Positions 33,314-42,563 of a DNA stretch of 64,000 bases are shown one piece after another (position 1 is the stretch's first letter; each line of letters begins with the position of its first letter). The translations under genes were made by a program, and so were the position numbers. The DNA is from JAHWKV01 sp040905365. Its GTDB lineage: Bacteria; Actinomycetota; CADDZG01; JAHWKV01. The DNA lies in the NCBI GenBank assembly GCA_040905365.1, contig JBBDRQ010000064.1, forward strand, positions 1-64,000, written 5' to 3'. The notes below the pieces were generated by a model. The model was not told the origin of the DNA, did not search any database, and saw only the letters and a list, made by a program, of their open reading frames with translations.

Positions 33314-35637
33314 TGGCTCAGGCAACTAAGCGCAAGCCCAGACCTGCCCCTAGGGGCAGGTCTTCTGCTTCCAGGAGTAAAAAGAAAAAGCAAGCCACCG
33401 TCAGCCCGGAGGGCATAGCCGTCGGGTTGCTGTTCCTTGCGGTCTTTTCGGCTTTGGCGGTGTTTTGGGACCTGGCCGGCCCGGTCGGCCGCCGGATCGA
33501 CTGGGCCCTGAGTTACGCGCTCGGCTCCGCATCCGTGGGGATTCCGCCGTCGATGGCGGTGATTGCGGTCAAGATGATGAGCCGCCGCAGCCGTGAGGAC
33601 GCGGGCCGCTTTGCCGCCGGCGCGTTTATGTGCTTGTCGGGTGTGGCCGCGTGGCTTCACCTGCTTTTCGCCAACGACGCGGAGGGATTGCGGCTCGACA
33701 GTGTGCCCGAGGTCGGTGGCGTCGTCGGAGCCGCCATAGCGTGGCCGGCGCGCACGCTGCTGTCGGTCTGGGGAGCGGGTCTGCTGATCGTGATGGTGGT
33801 TTTCGTCGGGCTGTTGGTCGTGACCAAGACGCCCGTATCTGAGGTGACCGGTTGGCTTTCTGCGGCCTTTTCCCGGCTGGGCCGGGCGGCGTCGGCCACC
33901 GGCTCGGCTGCACAGCGGGCCACGAAGCGCCAGACGGACAGGATGCTCGCCGATCTGGAGCCCAAGCCGCAGCGGCAGAGCTTGAAGGATCGCTTGGAGC
34001 CGGACGAGGCGCAGCAGGCGGAGGAGCCGGACCCGGCGCCCCGGCTGGTGCGCGGTAAGGTGGCGGATCTTAGCGGCCCGTCGGAGCCGGCGGCCGCTCC
34101 CGCCCGCCCGGAACCTGCGCCCAGCGACGAGGACGGATACCGGGTGCCGCCGCTGACCATCCTCAAACAGGCGCAGAAGACCGAGGTTTCCCGAAAGGCG
34201 ATCGACGCTACGGTCGCGGCGATCGAGGACACGATGGACCAGTTCGGCGTGAACGCGGCGGTGACCGGTTTCACGGCAGGTCCGACCGTTACCCGCTATG
34301 AGGTGGAGCTGGGCCCCGCCGTCAAGGTTAACCGCGTGGTCGGCTTGGAGAAGGAAATTCGCTACGCCCTGGCGGCCGGTGAGCTGCGGATACTGGCGCC
34401 GATTCCCGGCCGGTCGGCCATCGGAATCGAGGTGCCCAACAAAGAGCCTTGCTCGGTGACCTTGGGCGATGTGCTGCACAGCGCGCAGGCTCGGGTCCAC
34501 ACACACCCGCTGGCGGTGGGGCTCGGCAAGGACATCTCCGGCAACTCGGTGGTCGTCAACCTGGCCGACATGCCCCACGTGCTGATCGCCGGCGCGACCG
34601 GGGCGGGCAAATCGACCTGTATCAACGCTATCCTCGCCTCCATCCTGGTCAGATCCCGGCCCGACCAGGTACGTCTGTTGCTGATCGACCCGAAACTTGT
34701 GGAACTTTCCAACTATAACGGCGTACCGCACCTGCTCACGCCCGTGGTCACGTCGCCAAAAAAGGCGGCCGAAGCTCTGGGTTGGGTGTCTCGGGAGATG
34801 GAAGCGCGCTACGAGGTGCTCGCCGAGCTCGGTTACCGGCACATCGACATGTACAACGAGGCGGTGCGTACCTCGGCGTTGCCGGACTACGAGGACGGCA
34901 CCAAGCGTACGACCTTCCCGTACTACCTGGTCGTAGTCGACGAACTGGCGGACCTGATGATGGTGGCTGCCCGCGAGGTGGAGGACTACATCTGCCGTAT
35001 CGCGCAGAAGGCCCGGGCGGTTGGGATCCATCTCATCGTGGCTACGCAGCGGCCGTCGGTCGACGTGGTTACCGGGGTGATCAAGGCCAACATCCCCTCC
35101 CGGATGGCCTTTGCCACCGCCAGCATGCAGGACAGCCGGGTAATTCTCGACGAAGGCGGCGCCGACCGGCTGATCGGCAAGGGAGACATGCTCTACAAGC
35201 ACGTCTCCGCCGGACGCTCGCAGCGCCTCCAGGGCGCCTGGATCTCCGAGAAAGAGATATCGTCCGTCGTCGGCTGGTGCCGGCGACAGCGTAACGTCAG
35301 CTATGTCGAGGGAGTGGTCAGTAAGGGGTCGGACCCCAAGTCGGGTGCTTTGGGACGCAGTTCCAGCGACGACGAGGACGACGAGCTGGTAGTCACGGCT
35401 CAAGAGCTCGTGGTGCGATCGCAGCTGGGCTCTACCTCCATGCTTCAGCGCAAGCTCAAGGTAGGCTTTGCCCGGGCGGGCCGGATCATGGACATGCTGG
35501 AGGAGCGGGGCGTGGTCGGTCCGTCGCAAGGGTCCAAGCCTCGCGACGTGCTGATGAGCTATGAAGAGCTTCAGGGTGAGGCAGAAGAGCCGGAGCCGTC
35601 GGACGCGGGCGTAGATGTAGAGGACGCGTTCTCATAG
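33313..35637 (+). CDS. ftsK: DNA translocase FtsK/SpoIIIE
   Basis: 774 residues: basic N-terminus, four membrane helices (about 30-190), a Pro/Glu-rich linker, then alpha/beta motor domains with Walker A AGATGAGKSTC, Walker B YYLVVVDELADLMM and the C-terminal winged-helix gamma domain (ELVVRSQLGSTSMLQRKLKV). It pumps chromosome ends at the division septum. ATG overlaps the rnj stop as TGATG. Confidence 0.96.
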   Translation: MAQATKRKPRPAPRGRSSASRSKKKKQATVSPEGIAVGLLFLAVFSALAVFWDLAGPVGRRIDWALSYALGSASVGIPPSMAVIAVKMMSRRSREDAGRFAAGAFMCLSGVAAWLHLLFANDAEGLRLDSVPEVGGVVGAAIAWPARTLLSVWGAGLLIVMVVFVGLLVVTKTPVSEVTGWLSAAFSRLGRAASATGSAAQRATKRQTDRMLADLEPKPQRQSLKDRLEPDEAQQAEEPDPAPRLVRGKVADLSGPSEPAAAPARPEPAPSDEDGYRVPPLTILKQAQKTEVSRKAIDATVAAIEDTMDQFGVNAAVTGFTAGPTVTRYEVELGPAVKVNRVVGLEKEIRYALAAGELRILAPIPGRSAIGIEVPNKEPCSVTLGDVLHSAQARVHTHPLAVGLGKDISGNSVVVNLADMPHVLIAGATGAGKSTCINAILASILVRSRPDQVRLLLIDPKLVELSNYNGVPHLLTPVVTSPKKAAEALGWVSREMEARYEVLAELGYRHIDMYNEAVRTSALPDYEDGTKRTTFPYYLVVVDELADLMMVAAREVEDYICRIAQKARAVGIHLIVATQRPSVDVVTGVIKANIPSRMAFATASMQDSRVILDEGGADRLIGKGDMLYKHVSAGRSQRLQGAWISEKEISSVVGWCRRQRNVSYVEGVVSKGSDPKSGALGRSSSDDEDDELVVTAQELVVRSQLGSTSMLQRKLKVGFARAGRIMDMLEERGVVGPSQGSKPRDVLMSYEELQGEAEEPEPSDAGVDVEDAFS

Positions 35638-35738
35638 TGGCCCGTCTTGTCCAACCCGCATAACGGACAAGCCTCACGCCTGCCTTCTTTGGACGAATCC
35701 AAAACTACGGCGCACTCGGGGCATGTCCAGTTGGCCAC
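35571..35738 (-). CDS. Small zinc-ribbon protein overlapping the 3' end of ftsK
   Basis: A 55-residue frame from GTG 35738, 6 bases after the TPR gene stop on the same strand. It encodes MANWTCPECAVVLDSS...EACPLCGLDKTG, that is two CxxC knuckles 18 residues apart as in zinc ribbons, followed by a Ser/Thr-rich tail. The last 67 bases are antisense to ftsK. The regular Cys spacing makes chance unlikely. Partner or function unknown. Confidence 0.5.
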   Translation of the reverse strand: MANWTCPECAVVLDSSKEGRREACPLCGLDKTGHYENASSTSTPASDGSGSSASP

Positions 35739-35744
35739 GGGATA

Positions 35745-37937
35745 TTAAGGCCGCCGGACGTCCAATGAACTGATCCTGATCGGAGGCTTGGGACCGGGGG
35801 GCTCTGCAGGCTCTTGAGGCTCCGGGTCGGCTTCCTGGTTGAGGGGCGGATCCTCTTCCTTGGCTGCCGGAGCGGCCGGCGGAGGTGGTGTGGGCGTCTT
35901 CAGCGCCTGTAGCTGCGCCATCCGGTTCAGGTAGCGGGAGTCGTTCCGCCCGAAGACCGCTTCGGTGATGGCTACCGCCTTCTCCATGCAGCCGATAGCC
36001 TCCTGCTGGTTTCCGATGATCTCTTGGACGGTGGCCAGGCTGGTCAATCGTGCGGCGATCCTGGGGTGCTCGGAGCCGTAGGCGTTTTCATCTATGGTCA
36101 GTGCCTGTTCCAAATAGGGCCGGGCTGCAAAAGGGTCGCCCAGGTCGCGCATCACATTGGCCACGTTGTTCATCCGAATGGCCACCCGGGGGTTGTCGGA
36201 ACCTAAGGAAGCTTGGGTGATGCTCAGGGCCTTTTGCAGGCAGCTCTTGGCGCCAAAGAGATCCTGCTGAGCCCTGAGAATGTTGCCGAGGTTGCTAAGA
36301 CGGGTGGCAACCTTGGGGTGATCCGGTCCGTAGGCCGACTCATCGATGGCCAGTGCCCGCTCCAGTGCAGTCTTGGCCCCGTCCAGGTCTCCCAAGGCGC
36401 TCAGTACTCCCGCCAGGCTGTTGAGGTCCGTACTGAGCGACGGGTGCTCGGCTCCAAGCGACGTCTCGTTGAGTGAGATGGCGCGCTCCAGCGATTCCCG
36501 GGCCTCCTCTAGGTTGCCGAGGTCGTGCTGGATGCCGCCCAGGTCGCTCAAATCGCCGGCGATACTCGGATCGTTCTCGCCCAGGATCCTCTCGTTGATG
36601 GCCAGCGACCTTTCGAAAACTTCGCGGGCCCCCTGTAGGTCGCCCATGTCTCTAAGCACGCCGCCGAGGCCGCTGAGGTCCGATGCCACCGAGGGGTCGT
36701 CCGGTCCGTATTCGGCTTCGTCGGCTGCAAGTGCCTGCTCAAACAGATCTTTGGCGCCGGCCAGGTCCCCCAAATCTCTCAGCAGCCGTCCCTGGTTGTT
36801 GAGGTCGTTGCCACTCGATACAGAGCCGGAGTCTTTGCGCGGGCCGGCGGATGGGCCGAAGAAGTGATCGAGTCCGTCCTCCAGCACGTGGCCGGGGTCG
36901 TCTGAGTCCTGTACGACCGTCCCGTCGTCTGCCGCCTCGGCGTTCTGCGGCCCCGCATCGGCCGGCTCAAATTCACTCTCGGGTTGGGAGCGGGCTTGGA
37001 TCGGCTCTTCTGCCGATGCACCGAGCTCAACGACGGTCTCCTCAGGTGGAGAGTCCTTCAGATTCAGGAACACGTCGTCGAGTTCGTCGAAAAAGGCGGT
37101 CTCGTTGGTGACGTCGGAGGCGGCGGCGCGGTCCTCCCGTAGGGGCTCGGAGCCCTCCCAATCCAAGGAGCTAATTGCTTGAGGTGCCGGTTCTGGTTGG
37201 ATTTTCGGCAGGGCCGACTGGTCTATGTCCATGAGCACGTTGAACGGCTGGGTCTCCTGCGGGGGCAGGGGGGTATCCTGCGCAGCGGTCCCCGCGGGTT
37301 TGGGCGGTTCCGGATCTCTGTCCGGGCCGGCATTCGGCGCAGCGAAGCCGTTAGCGGCCGGCTCCGGACGATATTCGGATATGCGGTGGATCAGGCTGGT
37401 CACCTCGCCGGGCAGGAACGACCGGATGCGCTCCAAGTCCGCTCGGACGAGTCCGACGCTGCGCAATGCCATTTCCATCGACGCCCGCTCATCCGGTTCC
37501 TCGGTGTCCTGCAGAACCGATTGCACCGTGTGGTCGTCCAGCGACATCTCTCCGAGGTCGATGAGAATGCGGCACAGCTTGGACATATCGCTCAGCGAGG
37601 ACGGGTGACGAGGCCCGTGCGCCGCCTCGTCGATCGTTAAAGCTCGCTGAAGCACCGCCTTGGCGGACCTGAGATCCCCGAGGGCCCGGTACGCTTCAGC
37701 CATGTGGGCGAGGTCGGTCGCCACCTGCGGGTGATGGGGGCCCATCCGTGATTCGTGGATTGATAGGGCTCGCTCAAACAGGGCCTTGGCTGCGTCGGGG
37801 TGGCCGATTCCGATGAGCACCAGCCCGAGTCTGTTGAGATCGGAGGCGACCTCAGGGTGGTCCGGGCCGTAAGTAAGCTCGTCGATCGTCAGGTTGTTGG
37901 CAAGCGCGTCGATGACGACGGTGCCCAAGTCACTCAT
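35745..37937 (-). CDS. Large tetratricopeptide (kinesin-light-chain-type) repeat protein
   Basis: 730 residues. An N-terminal block of about three 42-residue TPRs (HPEVASDLNRLGLVLIGIG, HPQVATDLAHMAEAYRALG), a disordered acidic/proline-rich middle (about 190-375), a C-terminal block of about seven TPRs (HPKVATRLSNLGNILRAQQD, and similar), and a Pro/Glu-rich tail. No enzyme or NB-ARC domain is present, so it is probably a scaffold. It is divergent from the RodZ-like gene; a zinc-ribbon gene follows it. Confidence 0.8.
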   Translation of the reverse strand: MSDLGTVVIDALANNLTIDELTYGPDHPEVASDLNRLGLVLIGIGHPDAAKALFERALSIHESRMGPHHPQVATDLAHMAEAYRALGDLRSAKAVLQRALTIDEAAHGPRHPSSLSDMSKLCRILIDLGEMSLDDHTVQSVLQDTEEPDERASMEMALRSVGLVRADLERIRSFLPGEVTSLIHRISEYRPEPAANGFAAPNAGPDRDPEPPKPAGTAAQDTPLPPQETQPFNVLMDIDQSALPKIQPEPAPQAISSLDWEGSEPLREDRAAASDVTNETAFFDELDDVFLNLKDSPPEETVVELGASAEEPIQARSQPESEFEPADAGPQNAEAADDGTVVQDSDDPGHVLEDGLDHFFGPSAGPRKDSGSVSSGNDLNNQGRLLRDLGDLAGAKDLFEQALAADEAEYGPDDPSVASDLSGLGGVLRDMGDLQGAREVFERSLAINERILGENDPSIAGDLSDLGGIQHDLGNLEEARESLERAISLNETSLGAEHPSLSTDLNSLAGVLSALGDLDGAKTALERALAIDESAYGPDHPKVATRLSNLGNILRAQQDLFGAKSCLQKALSITQASLGSDNPRVAIRMNNVANVMRDLGDPFAARPYLEQALTIDENAYGSEHPRIAARLTSLATVQEIIGNQQEAIGCMEKAVAITEAVFGRNDSRYLNRMAQLQALKTPTPPPPAAPAAKEEDPPLNQEADPEPQEPAEPPGPKPPIRISSLDVRRP

Positions 37938-38112
37938 AGTTCACCAGGGTTGTCCACGGTACAAGCATATGACGGTAGGGCGACAGGCGAAAGGGGGCGC
38001 AAAAAACTCGGCTAGGGTACTAGGTCAACCCGGATGAACTAACCTCTGCAATAATTGCGCGCTAGGCTGTACCGGCGGGAAGTTACTGTCCTCTAAAGAC
38101 CCCGGGGTCCAA

Positions 38113-38985
38113 TTGAATCAGCAAACCATCGGTCAGCGGCTTAGCGGCGCGAGGGAAGCGATTCGGGCTTCGCTCTTTCAAGCGTCCCAGGACACCAAGA
38201 TCAGGGTGGATTTTCTCCAGGCCATGGAGAACGACGACTTCGACTTTGTGTCCGGTGGTCCGTACGTACGCGGAATGCTCAGATCTTACGTTCGGTGGCT
38301 CGGGATCGACGAAGCCCCGATCCTCGCTGAGTTCGATCGGCTTAGCAACGCCCGGCCGCAGCCGTCGGTTACCCAAGTGATCTCCCGGCCGCCCGGAATT
38401 TCCGGCCGTCACCGGCGGCCGCAGTGGCTGATAGCCGCGGTTTCTGCGGCCGGACTGCTCGTCCTGCTGTCGGTAATCGGTCTGTTGAATCCAGGCAGCG
38501 ACGTGGCCCCTCCGCCGCCGGACCCGGTGGGAGATCAGTCCGCTAACTCCCCAGAGCCCGGTGTGGTGGTCGATGAAGGGGCGCAGGTTTCGCCTGATCC
38601 GCAGGAGCCCGTCTTCGAAGGTGTCAACGTCGGCGTGCTGGCCTTGGCCCGGGTCTGGATGAGCGTCGAGGCGGACGGAGACGAGCAGCTGTTTGTCGGC
38701 TTCTTGACCGAGGACGAGGAGCGGACTTTCGAGGCCGAGGAGGTCGTGAGCATGCGAATCGGCAACCTGGGAGACGTCGAGATCAGCGTCAACGGCAGGG
38801 ATCTGGGTTCGCCTGGCCAGTCCGGACAGGTAGAGACCATCGAGCTGACTCCGCAGACAACCTCGTTCGGCGATTCGGATGGAGACTCAGAGAGCGCGGA
38901 GGTCTCTGCAAGCACGGACGACACCGAGGGAGGCTCGGACGATGCCGGGGGTTCGACGGCGTCGGAAACCCCGGGCGACATTTAG
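38113..38985 (+). CDS. RodZ-like protein: cytoplasmic HTH, one membrane helix, external domain
   Basis: 290 residues. An N-terminal helix-turn-helix of the RodZ type (GQRLSGAREAIRASLFQASQ, then YVRGMLRSYVRWLGID), a basic linker, one transmembrane helix (about 108-127), and an external domain with the DUF4115-like pattern VWMSVEADGDEQLFVGFL and MRIGNLGDVEISVNG, followed by an acidic Ser-rich tail. RodZ links MreB to the cell wall machinery; no mreB is in the window. Start TTG 38113 has no clear ribosome site. Confidence 0.8.
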   Translation: MNQQTIGQRLSGAREAIRASLFQASQDTKIRVDFLQAMENDDFDFVSGGPYVRGMLRSYVRWLGIDEAPILAEFDRLSNARPQPSVTQVISRPPGISGRHRRPQWLIAAVSAAGLLVLLSVIGLLNPGSDVAPPPPDPVGDQSANSPEPGVVVDEGAQVSPDPQEPVFEGVNVGVLALARVWMSVEADGDEQLFVGFLTEDEERTFEAEEVVSMRIGNLGDVEISVNGRDLGSPGQSGQVETIELTPQTTSFGDSDGDSESAEVSASTDDTEGGSDDAGGSTASETPGDI

Positions 38986-39082
38986 GCGAACCTGCGTCGA
39001 AGACGGTGCAGTTTACAGCACCTGTCTACGGGTAGATCATGGTCGATGGAAGTTACCCACGGTCGAGCCGGGGAGGTTTGCT

Positions 39083-39313
39083 ATGAGCAACGATCACAGT
39101 CCTCATGACGACATCGTCTACGACTTGATCAGCATCCAGTACCACTCGCTCAAGAGTGCCTCGCACCACGAGAAGTTTCTCGATGACGCTCACGACCACA
39201 CCGACGTGATCGAGTTCCTCCGTAAGTGTCAACAGGAGGACGGGGCGCGTGCCGATCGGTGTCACGAGCTCATAAAGAAGGTTATGGGCGCGGAACGCCA
39301 CCAGGCAGGGTAG
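39083..39313 (+). CDS. Small conserved-looking helical protein, His/Asp rich
   Basis: 76 residues from ATG 39083 with GGGAGG at 39071-39076. It appears all-helical, with many His and Asp residues (SASHHEKFLDDAHDHTDVIE) and two Cys (RKCQQED, DRCHEL). The pattern HHExxxxDAHDH could bind metal, as in small ferritin-like helix pairs, but no family is recognised. A strong inverted repeat follows 8 bases after the stop. Confidence 0.6.
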   Translation: MSNDHSPHDDIVYDLISIQYHSLKSASHHEKFLDDAHDHTDVIEFLRKCQQEDGARADRCHELIKKVMGAERHQAG

Positions 39314-39321
39314 TAGGGTTA

Positions 39322-39364
39322 TCGATTTTCCCAACCGCCGTGAACAGGCGGTTGGGAAAATCGA
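39322..39364. terminator. Perfect 18-base inverted repeat after the small helical protein gene
   Basis: The arms TCGATTTTCCCAACCGCC (39322-39339) and its complement (39347-39364) enclose the loop GTGAACA. The T-run is inside the stem rather than after it, as in the rimP leader hairpin. It sits between two same-strand genes and could terminate in either direction or be a mobile-element remnant. Confidence 0.6.
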
Positions 39365-39399
39365 ATGGCACAAATTTTGCGCGATGGAGCATTAGTACT

Positions 39400-40140
39400 A
39401 TGGCTTCACCCGGGAAGGCGCGTGCTCTGATCGCGGTCTTCTTGTTCGCCGGGCTGTTCTCGGGGGTCTTTATGTACTTCACCCGGGGCCGGCCGGCCGG
39501 GACGGAACCGGGTGCTTTGACCGGCGCTGCGAGCTTGCCGTCCGGGACCCGTGTGGTGTTTTTCGGGGACTCGATAACCGCGGCGGGTGTGTGGCCCGGC
39601 GGCTACGTCCGGTTGGTGAGCGAGGCGCTCGGCGGGGAATCCCAGGTTGAGGTGATCGGCTCCGGCGTCGAAGGTGACGACGTACGGGATCTGCAGGAAC
39701 GCCTAAGCCGCGACGTGCTGAGTCTTGCCCCAACCGTGGTGGTCGTCTACGTGGGGGTCAACGATGTCGCGAGCGTGAGCGAGGGTGCGGAGGAGGCGGG
39801 TCTGGCCGTCTATCGCTCGGGAATCGTCGACCTCATCGATCGAATCCAAAGGGCCGGCGCTGAGGCGTTGGTTTGTACGCCGGGCCTGCTGCAGGAGCGG
39901 CCTTACGACGGTAGCCGTGAAAACCTCCTGCTGGACCGCTACGCGCAGGTAGTGCGCGAGGTTGCGGCCGAGCGCAATGCGGGTGTCTGCGATCTTCGGA
40001 GAGCCTTTACCGAGTACCTCAGCATGAACAACCCCGAGGGTCGTAGCCGGGGCGTGCTGACCCTCGACGGAGTCCACTTGAACTCGGCCGGAAACCGGTT
40101 TGTGGCCCGGCAGATGCTGCAGGCCCTGGGGGCGGTCTAA
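39400..40140 (+). CDS. Membrane-anchored SGNH/GDSL hydrolase
   Basis: 246 residues with an N-terminal signal anchor (about 7-27) and an SGNH hydrolase domain: VVFFGDSITAAG (Ser), a Gly in GSGVEGD, VVYVGVNDVAS (Asn) and LDGVHLNSAGN (Asp/His). Such enzymes deacylate lipids or deacetylate sugars on the outside of the membrane. ATG 39400 is chosen since the upstream open frame runs through the inverted repeat. Confidence 0.85.
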   Translation: MASPGKARALIAVFLFAGLFSGVFMYFTRGRPAGTEPGALTGAASLPSGTRVVFFGDSITAAGVWPGGYVRLVSEALGGESQVEVIGSGVEGDDVRDLQERLSRDVLSLAPTVVVVYVGVNDVASVSEGAEEAGLAVYRSGIVDLIDRIQRAGAEALVCTPGLLQERPYDGSRENLLLDRYAQVVREVAAERNAGVCDLRRAFTEYLSMNNPEGRSRGVLTLDGVHLNSAGNRFVARQMLQALGAV

Positions 40141-40206
40141 GGCGTACCGGCTTGTAGATACTGACGTTGGCTGGCGGGATCGCTACGTTCGGGTCAAACT
40201 GAACGG

Positions 40207-41625
40207 GTGAGCTACCAGCCACCCAATCTCGGTCCTCACGACACCCGGATCCTCGAGCCAACCCTTCCGCCGGAGCCCCGACCATCATGGGGCCGCCGTC
40301 TGGTCGTGATCCTGGCCGCCGTCCTTGCCTTGATGGTCGCGGGTACGGTCGGCGGAATGGCCTACGTACAGGTCCGGCTGGGGGAGGTCGACCGGGTGGA
40401 CGCCCCCGGATTGGGCGTCTCGGCGGATGGAAAGACGATTTTGTTGGTGGGTTCCGACAGCCGAGCAGACCTGGCCCCCGGACAGGAGAGCTTCGGTACC
40501 ACTGAGCACGTATCGGGCCAGCGCAGTGACGCCATTATGCTGCTGCGAATCAAGCCCGGCGGAGGTGCCGCGGTGCTGTCCATACCGCGAGACCTGTGGG
40601 TCTCGATCGCCGGTACCGGCCAAAACGGGCGTATCAACGGTGCTTACGCGGGCGGGCCGGACCGGCTGATTCAGACGATCACCCAGACTCTGGGCATCCC
40701 TATAGACCACTATATCGAGGTCAACTTTGACGGATTCCGGTCGGTAGTCGACGCAGTCGGTGGGCTCAACATGTACTTCGCAGCGCCGGCCCGCGACGGA
40801 CTGGCTGAGCTTGATGTACCCGCGGCCGGCTGCGTCCCCCTAACCGGTGTACAGGGTCTGGCCTATGTCCGCAGCCGCCAGTACGAGTCTTTTGAGGACG
40901 GCCGGTGGCGGAGAGATCCCACGGGCGATATCGGCCGTATCGAGCGTCAGCAGGACTTCATCAGGCGGATGCTCCGCAAGGCGGTGAGCCGGGGCATCCG
41001 CAATCCCTGGGTGGCCAACGACCTTCTAAACGCCTTGGTCCGCAACGTCGCGTTCGATCGTGACCTGGGGGTGTTGGATTTGGCGCAACTCGGGTGGCGG
41101 ATGCGGTCGCTCGCTTCGGGTTCACTGGAGATGATGACTTTGCCCACCACAGGCGCCGGCATCCCGGGGGTGTCTGCTCTAAAACCTCAGGAGCCCGAAG
41201 CGACCGAGGCGATCAGCCGGTTTTTGAACCCTGCGCCGGACGGATCGGAAGCGGTGGTTCCCGCCGACGTGCGCGTCAGGGTTCTCAACGGTTCCGGCCG
41301 TGAAGGTGAGGCCGGTCTCGCCTCCGAAGCTCTCAAGGGTGGGGGGTTCCAGGTGACCGAGATCGGTGACGCTCCCTCGCGGGTGGGTACTACCGTGATT
41401 CGGTACGCGGACGGAGCTTCCGCCGCGGCGGAACTGCTTGCCGGTTACGCGGACGGTGCGGCCGAACTGCGCGCCGACCCCGGTCTTAGCGACGTCGATG
41501 TGGAGTTGGTGACCGGAGGTACGTTTGCCGGTATTTCGGTGCCCGGAGCTGAGGAACCGGCGGATCGGCCTGTCGATGAAGCTCCGGGCGAGGTTGCTCC
41601 GATCGAGCCCGAGTGCCTACCCTGA
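40207..41625 (+). CDS. LytR-CpsA-Psr (LCP) family glycopolymer ligase with LytR_C domain
   Basis: 472 residues: short cytoplasmic N-terminus, one membrane helix (about 37-58), LCP domain (ILLVGSDSRADL, SDAIMLLRIKPGGGAAVLS, IPRDLWVSI, VVDAVGGL, GLAYVRSRQ) with the conserved Arg/Asp set that binds polyprenyl pyrophosphate, and a C-terminal LytR_C domain (VRVLNGSGREGEAGLASEAL). LCP enzymes attach teichoic acid-like or arabinogalactan-like polymers to peptidoglycan. GTG start. The 3' end overlaps the convergent 3D-domain gene by 9 bases. Confidence 0.92.
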   Translation: MSYQPPNLGPHDTRILEPTLPPEPRPSWGRRLVVILAAVLALMVAGTVGGMAYVQVRLGEVDRVDAPGLGVSADGKTILLVGSDSRADLAPGQESFGTTEHVSGQRSDAIMLLRIKPGGGAAVLSIPRDLWVSIAGTGQNGRINGAYAGGPDRLIQTITQTLGIPIDHYIEVNFDGFRSVVDAVGGLNMYFAAPARDGLAELDVPAAGCVPLTGVQGLAYVRSRQYESFEDGRWRRDPTGDIGRIERQQDFIRRMLRKAVSRGIRNPWVANDLLNALVRNVAFDRDLGVLDLAQLGWRMRSLASGSLEMMTLPTTGAGIPGVSALKPQEPEATEAISRFLNPAPDGSEAVVPADVRVRVLNGSGREGEAGLASEALKGGGFQVTEIGDAPSRVGTTVIRYADGASAAAELLAGYADGAAELRADPGLSDVDVELVTGGTFAGISVPGAEEPADRPVDEAPGEVAPIEPECLP

Positions 41626-42078
41626 TTGGACGGGTTCGATGTTGATGATGCGCCGTCCGTACGCTACAGCCGCGTCACAGTCTCCGGGAAAGGCGATGTC
41701 GAACTCGCTGCTGTGGCCGATACGGTCCTCTACGGTGTAGACCTTCCCGGCCTGGGGGCCGCTGACGACTTGGTACCGGGTGCCCAGCGGCACCCCGTTC
41801 ATCGCAGCGGCGCCGTCGTAGACGGGCTTACCTGAGGCCATCGTCCCGGTCAGGCAGTACGCCGTACTCTCGACCCGCAGGAGGTTCTCTATCTCTTGCT
41901 CCAGCGAGCGGGGCGAGGCGGGATTCGCGGAGTGGTGGGTGGACGATCCCAGCAGGCCCGACACCCCATCCAGGAGGGCTCCCAGGTCGAGGTTCGGTGT
42001 TTGCGCCGAGGCGGCCTGGGCCGGGGCCGCCAGAACGAAAGCCGAGCATAGTGCCGAAACCAGTGACAACCTTTTCAA
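41617..42078 (-). CDS. Secreted 3D-domain (double-psi beta-barrel) protein
   Basis: 153 residues: signal peptide (1-22, ending APAQAASA), a spacer, then a 3D domain: VESTAYCLTGTMASGKPVYD, VPLGTRYQVVSGPQAGKVY, the Asp residues of TVEDRIG, SEFDIAF and GDCDAAVAYG, ending RIINIEPV. The fold is shared with lytic enzymes of the MltA/YabE kind and suggests a cell-wall hydrolase or wall-binding protein. It is convergent with the LCP gene, consistent with envelope work. Confidence 0.82.
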   Translation of the reverse strand: MKRLSLVSALCSAFVLAAPAQAASAQTPNLDLGALLDGVSGLLGSSTHHSANPASPRSLEQEIENLLRVESTAYCLTGTMASGKPVYDGAAAMNGVPLGTRYQVVSGPQAGKVYTVEDRIGHSSEFDIAFPGDCDAAVAYGRRIINIEPVQSG

Positions 42079-42563
42079 CGTAGCTCCCTAATCAAAGCAA
42101 CCCCCTAGAGTCGAAGTCCTTCGGTTGGCGACGCCGCCGTCGAGGCATGGATCAACGCGAGGCCGGTGGAGCAAAACTGCTAGATTATGCCTAATTATTC
42201 GCTCAATTTACAGTGACCAGGCGCGCCCAGCCGGACAATTCAGACCCAAAGTGGGGGAAGCGTGCCAGCCCGTGGCGGGAGCTTACAAGGTGGAGCGGAA
42301 GGATTGCAAAGCGGAAGGGTGCGCGACGCGCACGAAGGCCCGGTCTGTGGCTGCCGAAAGTTGGAGGATTGGAACCGATCAAGGTTCCGACCAGCAATCT
42401 TTCACTGTGTGGCCGAGCCTTCGTCGATAGCAATGATACTACCTGCTGGATCGATGGGGAAGGGGTTGGATGAAATCTAATTCGCATCGCGGCGTCGGCC
42501 GGGCGGGCTCTCGCCGGGTTCTGCTACGGTTAGCCGGTGGTCCACTAGCAAGGTAATCCGGAT
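42079..42563. other. 485-base intergenic region between divergent 3D-domain and pgsA genes
   Basis: No gene is convincing. An AT-rich patch (42181-42210) may hold the promoter of the 3D-domain gene; on the minus strand CATAAT near 42188 resembles a -10. Small hairpins GGAACC/GGTTCC (42371-42388) and GTGCG/CGCAC (near 42319) are visible. A long leader ahead of a wall-hydrolase gene invites a riboswitch search, but I cannot recognise a class. Confidence 0.4.

Noticed and set aside
33211..35529. 772-codon open frame antisense to rnj/ftsK
   Set aside because: Mirror frame of ftsK caused by GC-rich third positions; no recognisable motif.
42079..42563. Cyclic-di-AMP (ydaO-type) riboswitch ahead of the 3D-domain gene
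   Set aside because: The genomic context suits it, but I could not find the conserved sequence blocks on either strand.
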